50,017 nt of DNA from Gnetum montanum (GCA_015680685.1 MNCI01009196.1:1318-51334), one strand, 5' to 3'. Shown: positions 11,590 through 23,029, counted from the stretch's first letter. Notes: generated from the letters alone by a model not told the origin. Numbers and translations are program-made.

Positions 11590-12353
11590 CAATAAATCTC
11601 CTATAGTACCCAATATGTTCAAGGAATGATCAAATATCTTTGATAGTTTTCGATTGATGGGTAATTCCTTGGATAACTTTGATTTTCTTGAGGTCTACCT
11701 CTATCCATGTGTGTGAGATTTTGTGCCCTAGCACTACGCCCTCTTGGATCATTAAATGGCTTTTCTACCAGTTGAGCCTCAAATTGGTTTCTACACATCT
11801 TTTTAACACTTGCTCTAACTAGTTCAAGGCTTGATCAAATTTTGCTCCATAGGTGGAGAAATCGTCCATAAAGACTTCTACACCATTTCCTATCTACTAT
11901 TGGAAGATGCTTAGCACTAGTCGTTGAAATGTTGCACGGGCATTGCATAAGCCAAACAACATATGTTTGTATGCAAATGTTCCCCAAGGACTAGTGAATG
12001 TAGTCTTGGCTTGCTCTTCTAGGGCTATTTGTATTTGATTATATTCACTATATCCATCCAGAAAATTGTAGTAGTGATGCCCTATGATTGTCTCTATAAC
12101 TTGGTCAACAAATGGCAATGGAAAGTGATCTTTGAATGTTGCCATATTTAGTAGCCTGAAATCTATGCACACCCTCCATTTACCTCCCTTTTTAGGCACA
12201 ATAACTAAGGGGCTAACCCATTCGCTATTAGCAATGGGGTATATGACCCTAGCCTTGAGAAGCTGTTCGATTTCTTCCTTAACTACTTGCTTTAGCTTAG
12301 GGTTTAATCACCTATGTAGTTGTCTTCTAGGCTTCATGGAGGGGTCAGTGTAA
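11590..12353 (-). pseudogene. Reverse transcriptase of element A (decayed)
   Basis: Starts near a KKGGKWRVCIDFRLLN motif (about 12193). It continues with DHFPLPFVDQ, FLDGYSEYNQI, KTTFTSPWGTFAY and FGLCNARATFQR. The catalytic FMDD box is intact (11861-11872). A TAG and other stops lie just upstream of it in place of Gln. The thumb region ends with an EGVVLGHKIS and IEVDLKKIKVIQ stretch (about 11730-11650), of which a diverged copy appears inside element C at 28135-28262. This enzyme copies element RNA to DNA. Confidence 0.88.
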
Positions 12354-12989
12354 ATGCTATTTGGCATATCCTAGGATCTATTCTAGTTAATTCAGGATAT
12401 GACCAAGTAAATGCTTCCGACCATTTATTTATTACCTTTCTATTGAGGAGCAAGCTTAGCGTTGATCATTACCAGTTTTCTATTTTTAAGGAACGTGTTT
12501 TCCATACTGGTGGGAAATGGTTTCAGCTCGAGGGGCTCCTGCTTAAATTTCATAGGGATTTATAACTTCCCCCAATTAACATTGTCAAGGTTAAGACTTG
12601 GAAGTTGGTGGTGGACTTGCTCTAATGCACCTATGCTATCAATGTAAGTGCAAGTCAAACCCTCAGTTGGCTCCATGCATAAGAGTGAACTACTTTCTTG
12701 ATCAACTATCAGCCATAGGGTGCCTTCCTACTATGTGGCTACTGCATACAGGCATCTTTATATGTTAATCACTTATGCACACTGATTACATGTAGGCAAT
12801 GTTAAACTTTGCACAAACCATGATCTCTGCACATAATTACATCCTATGTCACTGTATGTGATGCACAGAAATTTTTTGTTCTCAATTTTTAGAATGTATT
12901 TTCCTTTGATATTTCTAGGAAAAGATCACGGATTCCTAGGTGTGTGTCGATGGTGCTTAGCCATGCTCTTCTTGTTATGATTGGGAAGT

Positions 12990-13260
12990 CCCCCTTACCG
13001 TTGTTCACCTAAATTAGTAGGAAGTCAACTGGGTATGACCACCCACAAATAGTGGTAACAATGTCTTCCACCAGTCCCAATGGGATAGTGATGGACTGGT
13101 CAACCAAATCTAGATGGATGTTGCCCTTTTTCAATGGAGGTAGGTTCCAGGATTTGTACATTTCTTGAGAAATTAAGTTGACATCGGAACCTAAATCTAA
13201 AAGAGCCTTGCACAATGCATTTCCAGTGATTTGTAAGTATATCAAAGGACTTCTAGGATT
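12990..13260 (-). pseudogene. Aspartic protease of element A
   Basis: Minus-strand frame 13245-13009 carries ALLDLGSDVNLIS. Athila proteases typically have DLG(A/S) where other families have D(S/T)G. A second conserved part, VDQSITIPLGLVED then YPVDFLL, follows as in Athila proteases. It processes the Gag-Pol polyprotein. Only about 80 codons are open. Confidence 0.8.
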
Positions 13261-13269
13261 AGAGAATTT

Positions 13270-15952
13270 CCTAGGAAGGTGGCCAACTTTGATCTAATCA
13301 GTGATGGCATGTATTAGGATGACCATATGCATTGAGTGTAGTGGTTGAGTTGAAGGAGGCTCTGAAAATTTGATTGATACAGAGGCATCTAAAGAATCAG
13401 CTACTTGTGATTGCAAGGGATTGCTTGGACTATTGGTTCTAAAGAAAGGTCTTTTCTTCATGTGGTTTTTGGAACCAATAGTAGGTTGAGAGTTAATAGC
13501 CCTTGTGGCATTACATTGCTACGGCTGGGTAGGGATTTCACCTTGCATAGCTGGAGCAAGTGGTAGTGGAGCTATTGGTGGAAGAGATATGGCTAGATGA
13601 GAAGGATGATATGCTTTTGAAATATCACCCCTAAAAGAGGGAGTCCCATAATACTCATGGGCTTGGTAGTGAGCTTGAGGAGTGATGTGACAAGTAGAGT
13701 CATGTGGGGAGATTGGTTGCTACACATAATATCCATACGGGTTAGGTTGTCAGTAAGGATACTATTGCCTTGGTGGTGGCATTCCCCATGATTGTGTGTG
13801 CTACCACTATTGATATTGCTTAATCAGTTGTGATGGAGTTCCACTTGGATAATACATTAAGGTTTGGTGGAATTATCTTGGGTTACCTTAGGGGTAAGGT
13901 AACCTTCGGGGTGCTTGCCGTTGATTCAATCGTGGGTTGAGTGCATACACCCCAAACTCTTGCAGATGTGAGATTATAGGGCAACATCCCTTAGGATGGT
14001 CATATTGACATATTTCACATCCACTATCATTGTCTGTTTCTAACTCCACAACCTCTTCAATGATGGAAACTTTGCCCTTACCCTTACTACGTGCATGTTA
14101 AACTTCTTTCTTTTTTATTTTTTCGCAATCACTACCTTGCTCTTTAGACTCCTCTACTATTTTAAGAATAGATTGAAATATATTTTCTAGGGAATCCCAC
14201 ATTTGGTCTACCTTTGTCGATACTTCGGATGTCAACTTTTGGNTCCTCTACTATTTTAAGAATAAATTGAAATATATTGTCTAGGGAATCCCACATTTGG
14301 TCTACCTTTGTCGATACTTCGGATGTCAACTTTTGGATAGGAAAACTTTTCCTATTCACTATCTCTTCGAGTGGTGACTCTTCTTCATCCTCACAATATC
14401 TTACTCCCCTCTTCTAGAGGGAAGGATCTCACTTATACTCCTTTGCACTTTCTCTCTTTCATAGCTCACCTTCTTCCTTAGCAACTTGCTCCAATAGTCT
14501 TTTAATTTGATGGGACCTAAGCTCAGATAGTCTTCCTTGGGCATAAGTCCCAAGGGTTCTTCTAATTTCATGCCTAAGCCCATCCATAAGATGGTGCAGT
14601 TGATCCATTTGCGAATAATCATGGCTAGGACAATAGTGTAACAATGCATAATATCAGCTCATGGCAACATCCAATGGTTCATGTCCTCCTTGTTTCTAGA
14701 CTTGGATATGCTTTCATAAGTTGGACACTCGAGAGTACGTTTGGTACTTGTCATTAAATAGTTCTAACATAGTACTCCACCTAGGAATGGATTCTGATTC
14801 TAAAGATCAATACCAGCTTTCTACTTCTTTAACTAGTGTCCTTGGAAACAACTTAAGTTTTTGCCATTCTTTCTCTATATGTTGTAAGGCACACACATCA
14901 TGGAATGCTTGTAAGTGATTCTGAGGATCAGCGTTGTATCCCCCTTCAAATCATGGGATATTGTTCATATCTAATCTCTTGATCCTACTATCTTTTTAGT
15001 GTCTTGTTGGAATTCTAACAACCTCAGTTATGTCCAACATACTTCAAGTAATGAGTAGGGGTTCATCATGATCATCTTGTCCATGGTGTTTATGATGCCT
15101 ACGTTGTTCCCTACTCTCCCTTCTTCTATGTCGTGACTCTCTAGAGTGCCCTCATCCCCTTTCCTAGGTGTTTTGTCTGTGACTTCCACTTTTCCTACCT
15201 TTATCCCCATGGTCTTTTTCTTTATGACTGCATCCAGACACTAAAGGAGAGGATGAAGGAGATGATGAAGGTGAAGAAGAAGGAGAACCATCGCAATGAT
15301 GGTGTCTACCACCTTCTCTTCAACGGTCTCAGCCTCAATCATGATTGTGATCAAAATGTCCATCTTTATCATGTGTCTATGTCCCTTTTTTGGATCCTTT
15401 GTGCCTGTGGGTATTAGAACCTAGGTTATGAATAGTGGAATGAAGGTTCTAATACAAAAACCCTTGGCCAAAGTCAAGGGGAGGAACATCGTTGTGTGGG
15501 TGACTGCCTGAGGCAGGTTCACCACCCTCATTTTCGCTTAAGTCATTTGGGACATCCTATGACCACTTACCCTTCAAAGACTTATGATGTCTCTCTTGAT
15601 GCAAATCTCTTTTATGTTATGCCTCCATGGAATGGTATTCTCTCTAGTCATGATCCTGCACAACGTATTCTTCATGTAAGTGTGGCATGCCAATTCGTGT
15701 GAGGACACAAAGAAGCATGCTTGCGATAGAACGATTGGGAGGTAACACTATGTTACCTTCTAAGTCGGGCCAACGCAGTTGTTCATCTTGATGGAGGATA
15801 AAGGTGAAGTTTGGTATATACTCATCGAGATGAATATATACCACTCAAACTTGCTGAGGGACTGGCAGATCAATGTCATGTATATTATGCCATCGATTGT
15901 TTTCTATTTCAAACCTAGGCGGTGAGGTGCTTTCGTACAAAGAAGGAGACAT
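13270..15952 (-). pseudogene. gag: gag of element A (decayed)
   Basis: A likely start ATG is at 15952, about 120 bp after the primer site, opening MSPSLYEST. The frame then runs through an N-terminal region (to about 15640), a Ser/Pro- and His/Arg-rich linker (15380-15060), and the capsid core (15010-14590). The core contains FEGGYNADPQNHLQAF, KLKLFPRTL and, further on, LHHLMDGLRHEIRRTLG. A zinc-knuckle-like CEICQYDHPKGCC lies near 14010-13970, and a Pro/Gln/Tyr-rich tail follows. Stops are mostly TAG/TAA from Gln. A 93-bp duplication with an N lies at 14150-14336. Confidence 0.75.
14150..14336. repeat. 93-bp duplication separated by a single N
   Basis: Copy 1 is 14150-14242 and copy 2 is 14244-14336, both starting TCCTCTACTATTTTAAGAAT and ending GTCAACTTTTGG. 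They differ at two bases. The N at 14243 lies exactly between them. This is most likely two contig ends that overlap and were joined without merging. Confidence 0.9.
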
Positions 15953-16069
15953 ACTTGTCTATTCAGTGTGCAATGTATTCTTGTTTATTATTTTGTCAAT
16001 CAATCCTAAGGGTTCGTTCCAATGATGTGAATGATTTCCTATGTTCTAATTAGTGCATAAAAAACTAAG

Positions 16070-16087
16070 TCCTTGGCAACAGTGCCA
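16070..16087 (-). other. Primer-binding site, tRNA-Asp type
   Basis: Minus strand reads TGGCACTGTTGCCAAGGA one base after the LTR end. It matches the complement of the plant tRNA-Asp 3' end (TGGCGCCGTTGCCGGGGA) at 14 of 18 positions. All four differences are G-to-A or C-to-T, as expected from methylation decay. Confidence 0.85.
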
Positions 16088-16850
16088 ATGATGACCAGCG
16101 AGGTACCCCTATGCTCAACCATACGAATATAAGCGTTTCACGCACGATCTAGTCAAATTCAAAGGACTAAGTGCTTATGTGCCCTTGTGGAAAAAGGATG
16201 AGTTAATTGATCGTTATCTTCCCAAACTTACTTTTATGTCACAGTTGTATGGTTAAGTAAGCTTGAGGCATATGATTTTTATATCTTTTATGTTTTTATG
16301 TCCTATGCTAATAGGGAAAGAGAGAGATAACTAGGTGAGTAATTTAACTTAACTACTCATTAACTAAGTTCTAACTAATCCTAACACAGGCATTCGTTCC
16401 CACTTGTGATACACATCCTAAACCAGTACAACACTACTAAGATTACCAAACGCTCATCATTACTGGGTTACCAAGCATTACACGCATGCTTGAAGTGGTC
16501 GTGCTTGTGTAATTTAATGATTTGCCTAATTGATCAAAATGAATTGTTGTGCTAATAACATAAATGTAAAGTGCATAAAATACAATAAAATAAAATAAAT
16601 GCATAAGGAAATAAAATAAAATAAATGCGTAAGAAAATAAATCTCAAGTGCTATAAGGATGAATTAAAGAGCTCGTCCTTATTGCCATACACAAGGTATG
16701 CTCAGGTACATAATGCTTGAATAAAGATTTATCCACACTTAGACCTCCTGCTATGGGCACTTGGAAAATACTCTAACTTTCAAACAGACTACAAGAGTTT
16801 CACTACTTGACTGCTAAAAGACTTCCTTCCCAATTGTGTGCCTAGGCACT

Positions 16851-16859
16851 GTATTTATA
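16851..16859 (-). promoter_or_regulatory. TATA box of the 5' LTR promoter of A
   Basis: Minus strand reads TATAAATAC about 200 bp into the LTR, downstream of the U3 repeats. This would drive the genomic RNA of A. Confidence 0.65.
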
Positions 16860-16872
16860 GGCTTGGGAGCAA

Positions 16873-17055
16873 ATACTCTAATAATTAGAGTAACCGCTCT
16901 AATAATTAGAATAACTACTAAAATAACCACTAGAGTAACCTCTCTAATAATTAGAATAACTACTAGAGTAACCGCTAGAGTAACCACTCTAATAATTAGA
17001 GTAACTGCTAGAGTAATTTCTCTAATAATTAGAATAATTGCTAGAGTAATCGCTC
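16873..17055. repeat. U3 tandem repeat CTCTAATAATTAGAGTAAC, 5' LTR
   Basis: Same palindromic unit as in the 3' LTR but about 183 bp against 150 bp, so the array has changed length since insertion. Confidence 0.9.
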
Positions 17056-17061
17056 TCATCA

Positions 17062-17066
17062 AACCT
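17062..17066. repeat. Target-site duplication AACCT, right copy
   Basis: Identical to 8113-8117. Marks the outer end of element A. Confidence 0.9.
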
Positions 17067-17540
17067 CATATCAACCTCTAAAGAACATCATGTAGCTTTA
17101 TATGATGTTCTTAAGAGAATTGTGATCCCAAGTGACATTCCATCTCAAGAGAATACTAAATCATTTTTTCTTTAAGTTCATCATTATAGATAAGATAGTT
17201 TGAACTTATGTGGTGAGAACATCAAGACTAATTTGAAGACATGAGATACCTTTTAGCTATTGCTCTATAATATAATTAAAGTATCACATGATGCTTTAAT
17301 TCCATTGATATGTGTTGATGATGGTGCTAGATCTAATGTGATAATATGTGATGTTATCAAGCATTTCGGTTTCCTTGAATAGGTATCTTTTAATAAAAAT
17401 TTCACTAATCTCATTTTCTTTAATGATACATGAGTCAAAGTTATAGATTCCATTAGGTTATCATGTATTTATAGTAGATGATTTTGTATAGATTCTAAGT
17501 GTCTCTTGCTTAGATAATGAAGGTCCAATCGACATAGCCT
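17067..17540 (+). pseudogene. Protease region of element B, right of the A insertion
   Basis: Continues element B in the same orientation as its gag. The frame near 17285-17390 reads LICVDDGARSNVI then VIKHFGF. It corresponds to the (V/I)DDGA.xNxI active-site block of Tat/Ogre-type aspartic proteases. Upstream, a HHVALYDVLKRI-like stretch fits the segment that precedes protease in these elements. Downstream identity is lost where the LTR at 17541 begins. The protease would cut the polyprotein. Several stops are present. Confidence 0.6.
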
Positions 17541-18334
17541 TGTTGCAAAAACTATAAATACATGCTCCTAGCCATGTTTATAGAACAACAAGTCATAGTA
17601 GTAGTAGAGTTCTTACAGTTTTTCCATTTGAAAGTTAAAATATTTCTTTGAGTGCATGGAGCAGGAGTTAGAAAGTGTACAAATCTTTATTTGAGCACAA
17701 TTGTACTTGAACCACACTAGTGTGTATGGTAATAAAGATGAGCCTTTTGATCAAATCTTGTAGCACTTAAAATAGATTAATGATTTATTTATGCATTCAT
17801 TGTTTTCATTAAACATGTAATTGATTAATCTAAATTAAGCTAAATTAGACTTAAAATGATTAGTTAATTGTTTAAGCTAAATAAATTAAACACATAAGTA
17901 TGACCACTTTAAGCATAAACATATATTCGCTTAGTAATTCTAGTAGTGTTATTGCTTGGTGTACCTAGTAGTGTAGCACTTGGTAACCTAGTAGTGGATA
18001 CATGGGTTCAGAACATGTACAGAAAGTGGGACTGAATGCTTATGTTAGAACTAGTTAGAGACTAGTAATGTAGTTAAATTAAATTAGTTATTAAAATACT
18101 TTATCTCTCTATTTAAGTGTCAAAGAACATAAAACATAAACAATAAAAATCATATGCATTAATTACACTTCACAAGTGTAATTGGAAAGGCAATGAATGA
18201 CCTTCAAGGTGAGGTTCACTTCCTAGAGAACTAGTGCACTAGAAACTATAGAGTCCATAGAATTTGATTGTATCATAAGTGAATGCTTTGTGATTCATAT
18301 GGTTGAGCATAGGGGTACCTTCAACTGCTCAACA
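17541..18334 (+). repeat. Lone LTR of the Athila-like superfamily, opposite orientation
   Basis: This is the reverse complement of the A-type LTR, diverged. TATA box CTATAAATAC is at 17552-17561, GTGTATGGTAATAAAGATGA lies near 17725, and GGTTGAGCATAGGGGTACCT is at 18301-18320. It ends CTCAACA at 18334, and a TGTTG at 17541 would give a 5-bp inverted terminus. Distal U3 upstream of TATA is missing or very short. No internal sequence follows, so it is a solo or truncated LTR. I see no convincing target duplication. The left limit is uncertain. Confidence 0.75.
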
Positions 18335-18378
18335 ACAACCAGTTTCAAAAGCTCCTTATATGTTTTCCACTTCTAAAT
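18335..18378 (+). pseudogene. Chromovirus D, left fragment (just upstream of RT)
   Basis: The frame reads PVSKAPYMFSTS, the usual P(I/V)SKAPYR segment that precedes chromovirus RT. It stops where the LTR of element C begins and continues in frame at 39161. Everything further 5' of D (gag, protease, 5' LTR) is missing here. Confidence 0.75.
18374..18378. repeat. Target-site duplication of C, left copy (TAAAT)
   Basis: Matches TGAAT at 39161-39165 except for one G/A difference. With TGAAT as the original, the chromovirus reading frame passes through the site without a break, which supports this as the true insertion point. Confidence 0.75.
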
Positions 18379-18683
18379 TGAAACACCACCAAAAATTCAT
18401 GTTGCAAATCCCATTTTTTAACTTGAGGTGAAACTTTATTGTAAATGTAAGATATGTAGTCCATAAGCTACAATCTTACATAATTTAGCTTTTATGGGTT
18501 AAAAAGTACCTTAAAACTTGTTATTGCCTCACCTTCCAAGTGAAAAGAAGGTACCTCATGTCTATATTTGGGCTTGGAAAGGCTAAAACCACCTTGGAAA
18601 TGGCTAAAATTTGTATTTCCATGTGTTTTTGTAGGGGTATAGCCCCAACTACGCTGAAGCCATCAATTTTGATTGGTACTACA

Positions 18684-18744
18684 GTAGGCATGGTGCTATA
18701 GTGGATATGGTGCTATAGCAGATAGGATGCTATAGTAGATGGGA
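18684..18744. repeat. 17-bp minisatellite in U3 of C (5' LTR)
   Basis: Units of the type GGTGCTATAGTRGATA, about three to four copies. The 3' LTR has about six (37969-38066). Confidence 0.8.
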
Positions 18745-19189
18745 AGTTCTATTCCATTCCAAAAGATGATAGTAGCCAATGTAGTTACCACCAAGACTTA
18801 GTAGAAGTGAAATATTGGAATTGTTGGAATTTTCATTTTCCTAATAGTGGCCAAAATAGTTATCCCAAGTCTTCAATGGCTAACATAGATAACATTTATC
18901 ACCAAGCACAACATTTCCCAATGGGCTCCACCATTTCTACAATTTCCAACTCTCTCCACATTTTCCACCAATTTTTAGCATTCCCAATCAGCTCAGTGTA
19001 GTCCATCAAAGCTAGTGTAGTAAGGATGGTGCCAACAAAATTCCATTTACTATTTATAGTAAATGGATGAGTTTTGTGGCTATAGTATATCAAACTTACT
19101 ATAAATGATAACTACACTAAAATTTGATGATCGTTGCACCTGAAAATTGACACAAATCTATTAGTAATTAAAAATAGTCAAATCTACCC

Positions 19190-19197
19190 TATAAAAA
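19190..19197 (+). promoter_or_regulatory. TATA box of element C
   Basis: TATAAAAA in a CCC...CCC context. The 3' LTR has TATACAAA at the matching place (38545-38552). Confidence 0.55.
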
Positions 19198-19564
19198 CCC
19201 AACTTAGGAACTTTATTCCATTCTAGACCTTCACATAAGCAATAGCATTTTTAGCACTTTCACAACCATTAAAACCCATTACAACCTTGCATCACTTTTT
19301 GGTAGCAAAAACTAGTACTACATTGGGCATAGAGACTCCCATGTAGTTGCCATTACACAAAAAGTGAAGTACCATTTTCATGACCACATTGTAGATCGTA
19401 GTGAAACTAATGGAAAGTTGCTAGAAACTAGACCTGGGAAGACACTAGATTGTGGAGTTGCAGGAGAACACAACCTACCTTCTCTAATGGACTTCAATCT
19501 CTTGCTAACAACTTTGTGTGCTCTTGGCATAAAATTTGTACTTCGTTTCTTTATTTCTTATTTA

Positions 19565-19570
19565 AATAAA
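19565..19570 (+). terminator. AATAAA poly(A) signal in LTR of C
   Basis: AATAAA about 370 bp downstream of the TATA box. Conserved in the 3' LTR at 38928-38933. Confidence 0.45.
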
Positions 19571-19852
19571 GTTATTGTTCATGTTATGCAAGTTTTAGTT
19601 TGCGTTTTCATTTCTATGCTAGCTTTCATTCCGAATCTGCAACTTCAATTCCATTTTCATTTCTATTTTTATTTCTATTTCCATTTGCAAAGCCATTTTT
19701 TTTCCATTTTCGCTTACACTTCCATAAGTTCCTACATGATAGGCAAGACCATCTAGGGCACCATGGATCAAATTCAAGGTTAAAATTGTTCTAAGGCTTG
19801 GATTTTTGGGTTTCCATTCCAGCAACTAAAATTTCTAACAACAAAAATTGTT

Positions 19853-19870
19853 TGGCGCTAGAAGGAGGGC
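19853..19870 (+). other. Candidate primer-binding site of C
   Basis: TGGCGCTAGAAGGAGGGC starts nine bases after the LTR. The TGGCGC start is typical of primer sites in this group. I could not assign the tRNA. Confidence 0.5.
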
Positions 19871-20323
19871 CTCTGCCCAAATTCTTGGCCAAAACCCCTT
19901 TTTCAATTGTCACATTTTTAAGTTTTTAAATCTACAAACAAATTCTATTAAAACCTCAAAAATTAGCATAGTTCGATTTTTGTTGTATTTTCACGATAGT
20001 TTCTAGTTTTCTTGAAGCTAGTGTAGTCTACTGTAGCACTGTGTCTATTGTAATACCACATCTAGTGTAGCACCGTGTCTACTATAGCATCAATTTATTG
20101 TAGTGCCAAATCTATTTACCTCTTGTTTCCATTTAGTAGATAAATCACCTTTTCTCATTTTCATCATTCTATAGCAGTTTCCTATTGCTTTTGCCATTTT
20201 TAGTGACTTACATTAGTGGATCATCCCACTTACTATGTTTTTACTAAAAATAGTAACAAATCTTAAACCACATATTTTGATAATGTCATTCCAACAATCA
20301 ATCAAACTACCTTTCAACTTCAT
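19871..20323 (+). other. 5' leader of element C
   Basis: No gene. Contains short repeats related to TAGTGTAGTCTACTGTAGCA (20020-20100), resembling the palindrome-array motif at 30340-32660. Confidence 0.5.
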
Positions 20324-22840
20324 CGATAACATGTTTGGTTAATAGGCCATAAGGGTCTATGACCCCAAAGACCCCACTATGGCTGAGTGTAGGCAATCCT
20401 TGCAACTTAGGGGACAAAGTCCTAGGTTCTTGGTGATAAATAAAGATCACTACAACTACATTTGTGCCAAAATCCAAGTTGGCATGTTGATTCCATAGAT
20501 GGAAGCAGAGGCAAAAAGGGAATACAAACTCATACACTGACATGGAAAGGAGCATATTCCTTCCCCATATGATAAAATACCCCTTACTAACACCTACACC
20601 TACATCCTATCTCAATTGATTGAGATTGATGGGGAGGATGAGAAGGTTAGCTCAAATGAGCACTAAGAGGAGGTGCTAGAGGATGAGTTTAGGATAGAAT
20701 CTAAAAATGAAAACATCATAAGTGGGTTGTTTCAACAAGAAGTCCCCAAGGCCACAATGCCTACATTCACTTCCTTTGTCTCCTTCACAAAACAAATACC
20801 AACATACTCTACGCCTTCTTACCTGACCATGTTCGAGCCCACGCTAGTCATTTCCATGCACCAAACACAATTGGTGCCACATTTCACTACATTCCACTTT
20901 GACATACCATTTTCCATTGAGCCTCAGTCCATACGACCTTTATCAATGACTGTCACCATCACCAATCCTTTAATCACTCAGGTGGAATCCTTCATGGGAT
21001 CCCAAGCAATCTAGTAGTCACACATCCCCTTCATTCCATTTATGTCCCAAATACCAACATAAACATCATTCTCCTTGTTTGGCCCATTGACCTAGGCAAT
21101 AACATAACCTATCCCATTCATACTATAATCGATAGCAAGGCCATAGGATTTTCAATAAATACCATAACCCTTTGTTCAAATACCATAATTGACAAGGGTA
21201 CTGTAGGGCCTAGATCAAGCCTTCCAAATGATCCAAGACCTAATGAAGGAGTTGAAGAGGCTCAAAGCCTCTACAACTCAAAGACTTAAGATCATGTACT
21301 TTTACCAAGATGATCCCATTAGTCCTATGGTCCCACCCTTAGTGCTTCCTCTTGGTCTCCCTATCCCTTAATTTACAAAACACAATGATGAAGGTAATCC
21401 CAATTCTCATGTGATAACCTTTTACTCAAAATGCTTATTATTGTATACCTAGCCACATATCATTATGAGAATATTCCCTATGTTCTTAATAGGGAAATTT
21501 TTTGACCTATACCATGCCCTCCTGAGAGGATCTATATCCTCTCTTGAAGAATTAATATTGCAATTCATTAACTATTTCAAGTATAACTTGAAACCTAATA
21601 CCACACTTGACCAACTGATGAAGGTTAAGTAAGGATCCCTTGAGTTAGTGTAGAAGTTCATCCAATAGTGGTACGCTCTACTCAATGCAATACTCGAACT
21701 GATAGTTAAAACACACCTCTTAGCTATTTTAAATGGGATGGCTAATGACTTTATTAAGTCAAAATTATATTATCTTAATCCATAGTCTCTTAGTCAAGCC
21801 TTGTCCCAGACTAAGAACATAGATGATGCCATATAGACCAACCATGATCCTACCTACGTGACATATAAAAATCAACATGCATGCAAGGATAAGAAAAGAG
21901 GTAGGCAAAACAATGTGGAAGTAGCAACTGTGACCAAGGAGAACAAGTCAACAAACCAAGGGTCAAAGAATGACCAACCCAAGGCCCCTATTGCCAACAA
22001 CGATAACCAACCCTCAACCTCTAGGACCATTTCATTGACCACATCTATGCCTAACTTTATGCAAAAAGATAGGTCTAAGTATACGAAGCTACCCATTAAG
22101 CTATCAAAGCTCTTAGACCAATTATTGAAGAGTAGTAACATCCAATATAAGCAAATGACCAAGAATGCTTGCAAGAGGCATGATAGGTTATGCAAAATAT
22201 CTAAGGACCTCACTCGAGCAATCAAAGACAATCCTCTAGTGCCCAAGTACTTTCAGCTTGAACAATTTTGCTAGTATCATCAACTGCTAGGTCATGACAC
22301 TATGTTGAAAGATGACCAGCAAAAAATGATAGATAATGGTGAACTAGTACTAGTTACTTCAAATCCAATTAGGCCTTAGAATCAATCGATCCATATATAC
22401 AAGGACTGTCTAAATGCTAACAGTAGCCCATATACCATAGCATCATTCAACTTCCACAATAATCAAAGGCCTGCAAGGAAACTATTTGTGAGTTGTGTGT
22501 CTTCTCATAATGAAAGGAGTCCTTTAGCTTTCACTACGCCAGGATCTTTTTTGTTTGTAAGGGTGCCATCACCAGGGTTCCTCAAAGAGTCCTTTGTGAT
22601 TAGAGTGCCCCAACCTATTCCAATTGAGTCTACCCACACAATGGAGCAACAACCCTCCATGGTGGCTAATGCAATGTCTTCTTCCTTACAACCAAGGATA
22701 ATAAGAAATTCCCAACCAAACAATGGAAGAAGGCTACATAGAAAGCCAAGAAAAAAAGTGATAAGCAAGCCCAAGGATAGAAGAAAGTGGGCCTATCAAA
22801 GTCCACTACCATCTCATCTATTCCCATGACCTCCACAACC
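20324..22840 (+). pseudogene. gag: gag of element C (decayed)
   Basis: A plus-strand frame begins near 20324 (IRVYDPKDPTMAECRQSL). It continues through a Pro/Thr-rich stretch (20740-21010) and then the capsid core (21480-21840). The core has the pattern of Tat gag: a GSISSLEELILQFI helix, then a FKYNLKPN segment, then SQALSQTKNIDDAI. A basic Lys/Gln-rich region follows (21858-22060). A zinc-knuckle-like YHQLLGHDT with a following IDNGEL lies near 22272-22350. In it the first Cys is kept and the last Cys appears lost. A basic tail at 22690-22790 (GRRLHRKPRKK) could bind RNA. Stops are mainly Gln/Trp-derived. Confidence 0.75.
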
Positions 22841-23029
22841 TAGGTTACTTCAATGAGTAAACCATGGGAGGAACCCAAACCTCAAAAGAATAGAAAATAG
22901 GCTAGGTCACAACAACAACCCAAATATGAAGTTCACATTTTAGGACATATGGATGAAGTTAGAAACAACAAATCAATGACCAATAACAAATAATTCCTTA
23001 ACGTGATGGAATAGTCTAAGTAATCACTT

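Larger units (their letters stand above)
8118..17061 (-). mobile_element. Element A: full-length Athila-like Ty3/gypsy retrotransposon
   Basis: 8,944 bp, minus strand. Reading right to left: 5' LTR (17061-16089), tRNA-Asp-type primer site (16087-16070), gag (15952 to about 13270), protease, RT, RNase H, integrase (to about 10300), a 1.25-kb 3' untranslated region, a G-rich polypurine tract, and 3' LTR (9035-8118). The flanking AACCT copies show an undisturbed insertion into element B. Protease and RNase H sequences (DLGSDVNLIS; RIIRCLIILQEFDL) and the primer type fit the Athila branch of the Athila/Tat group. That is from knowledge of the family, not a tree. No env-like ORF is seen between integrase and the 3' LTR. 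The coding region has several stops, so the copy is dead. Confidence 0.9.
16089..17061 (-). repeat. 5' LTR of element A
   Basis: 973 bp, termini TGATGA...TCATCA in window orientation. Contains the TATA box (16851-16859) and the U3 repeat array (16873-17055). Flanked by the primer site on the inside and AACCT on the outside. Confidence 0.95.
18379..19843 (+). repeat. 5' LTR of element C
   Basis: Starts TGAAACACCACCAAAAATTC and ends TTTCTAACAACA, aligning throughout with 37672-39160. It contains a 17-bp minisatellite (18684-18744), TATAAAAA at 19190-19197 and AATAAA at 19565-19570, which outline U3-R-U5. The 130-codon frame starting at 19364 lies inside this LTR, has a Phe/His low-complexity tail, and is broken in the other LTR. 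It is not a gene. Confidence 0.9.

Noticed and set aside
19364-19756. 130-codon plus-strand open frame
   Set aside because: Lies inside the 5' LTR of C, has a Phe/His low-complexity tail, and the matching part of the 3' LTR is not open.
21872-22246. 124-codon minus-strand frame
   Set aside because: It is the shadow of the Lys/Gln-rich gag frame of C on the other strand.
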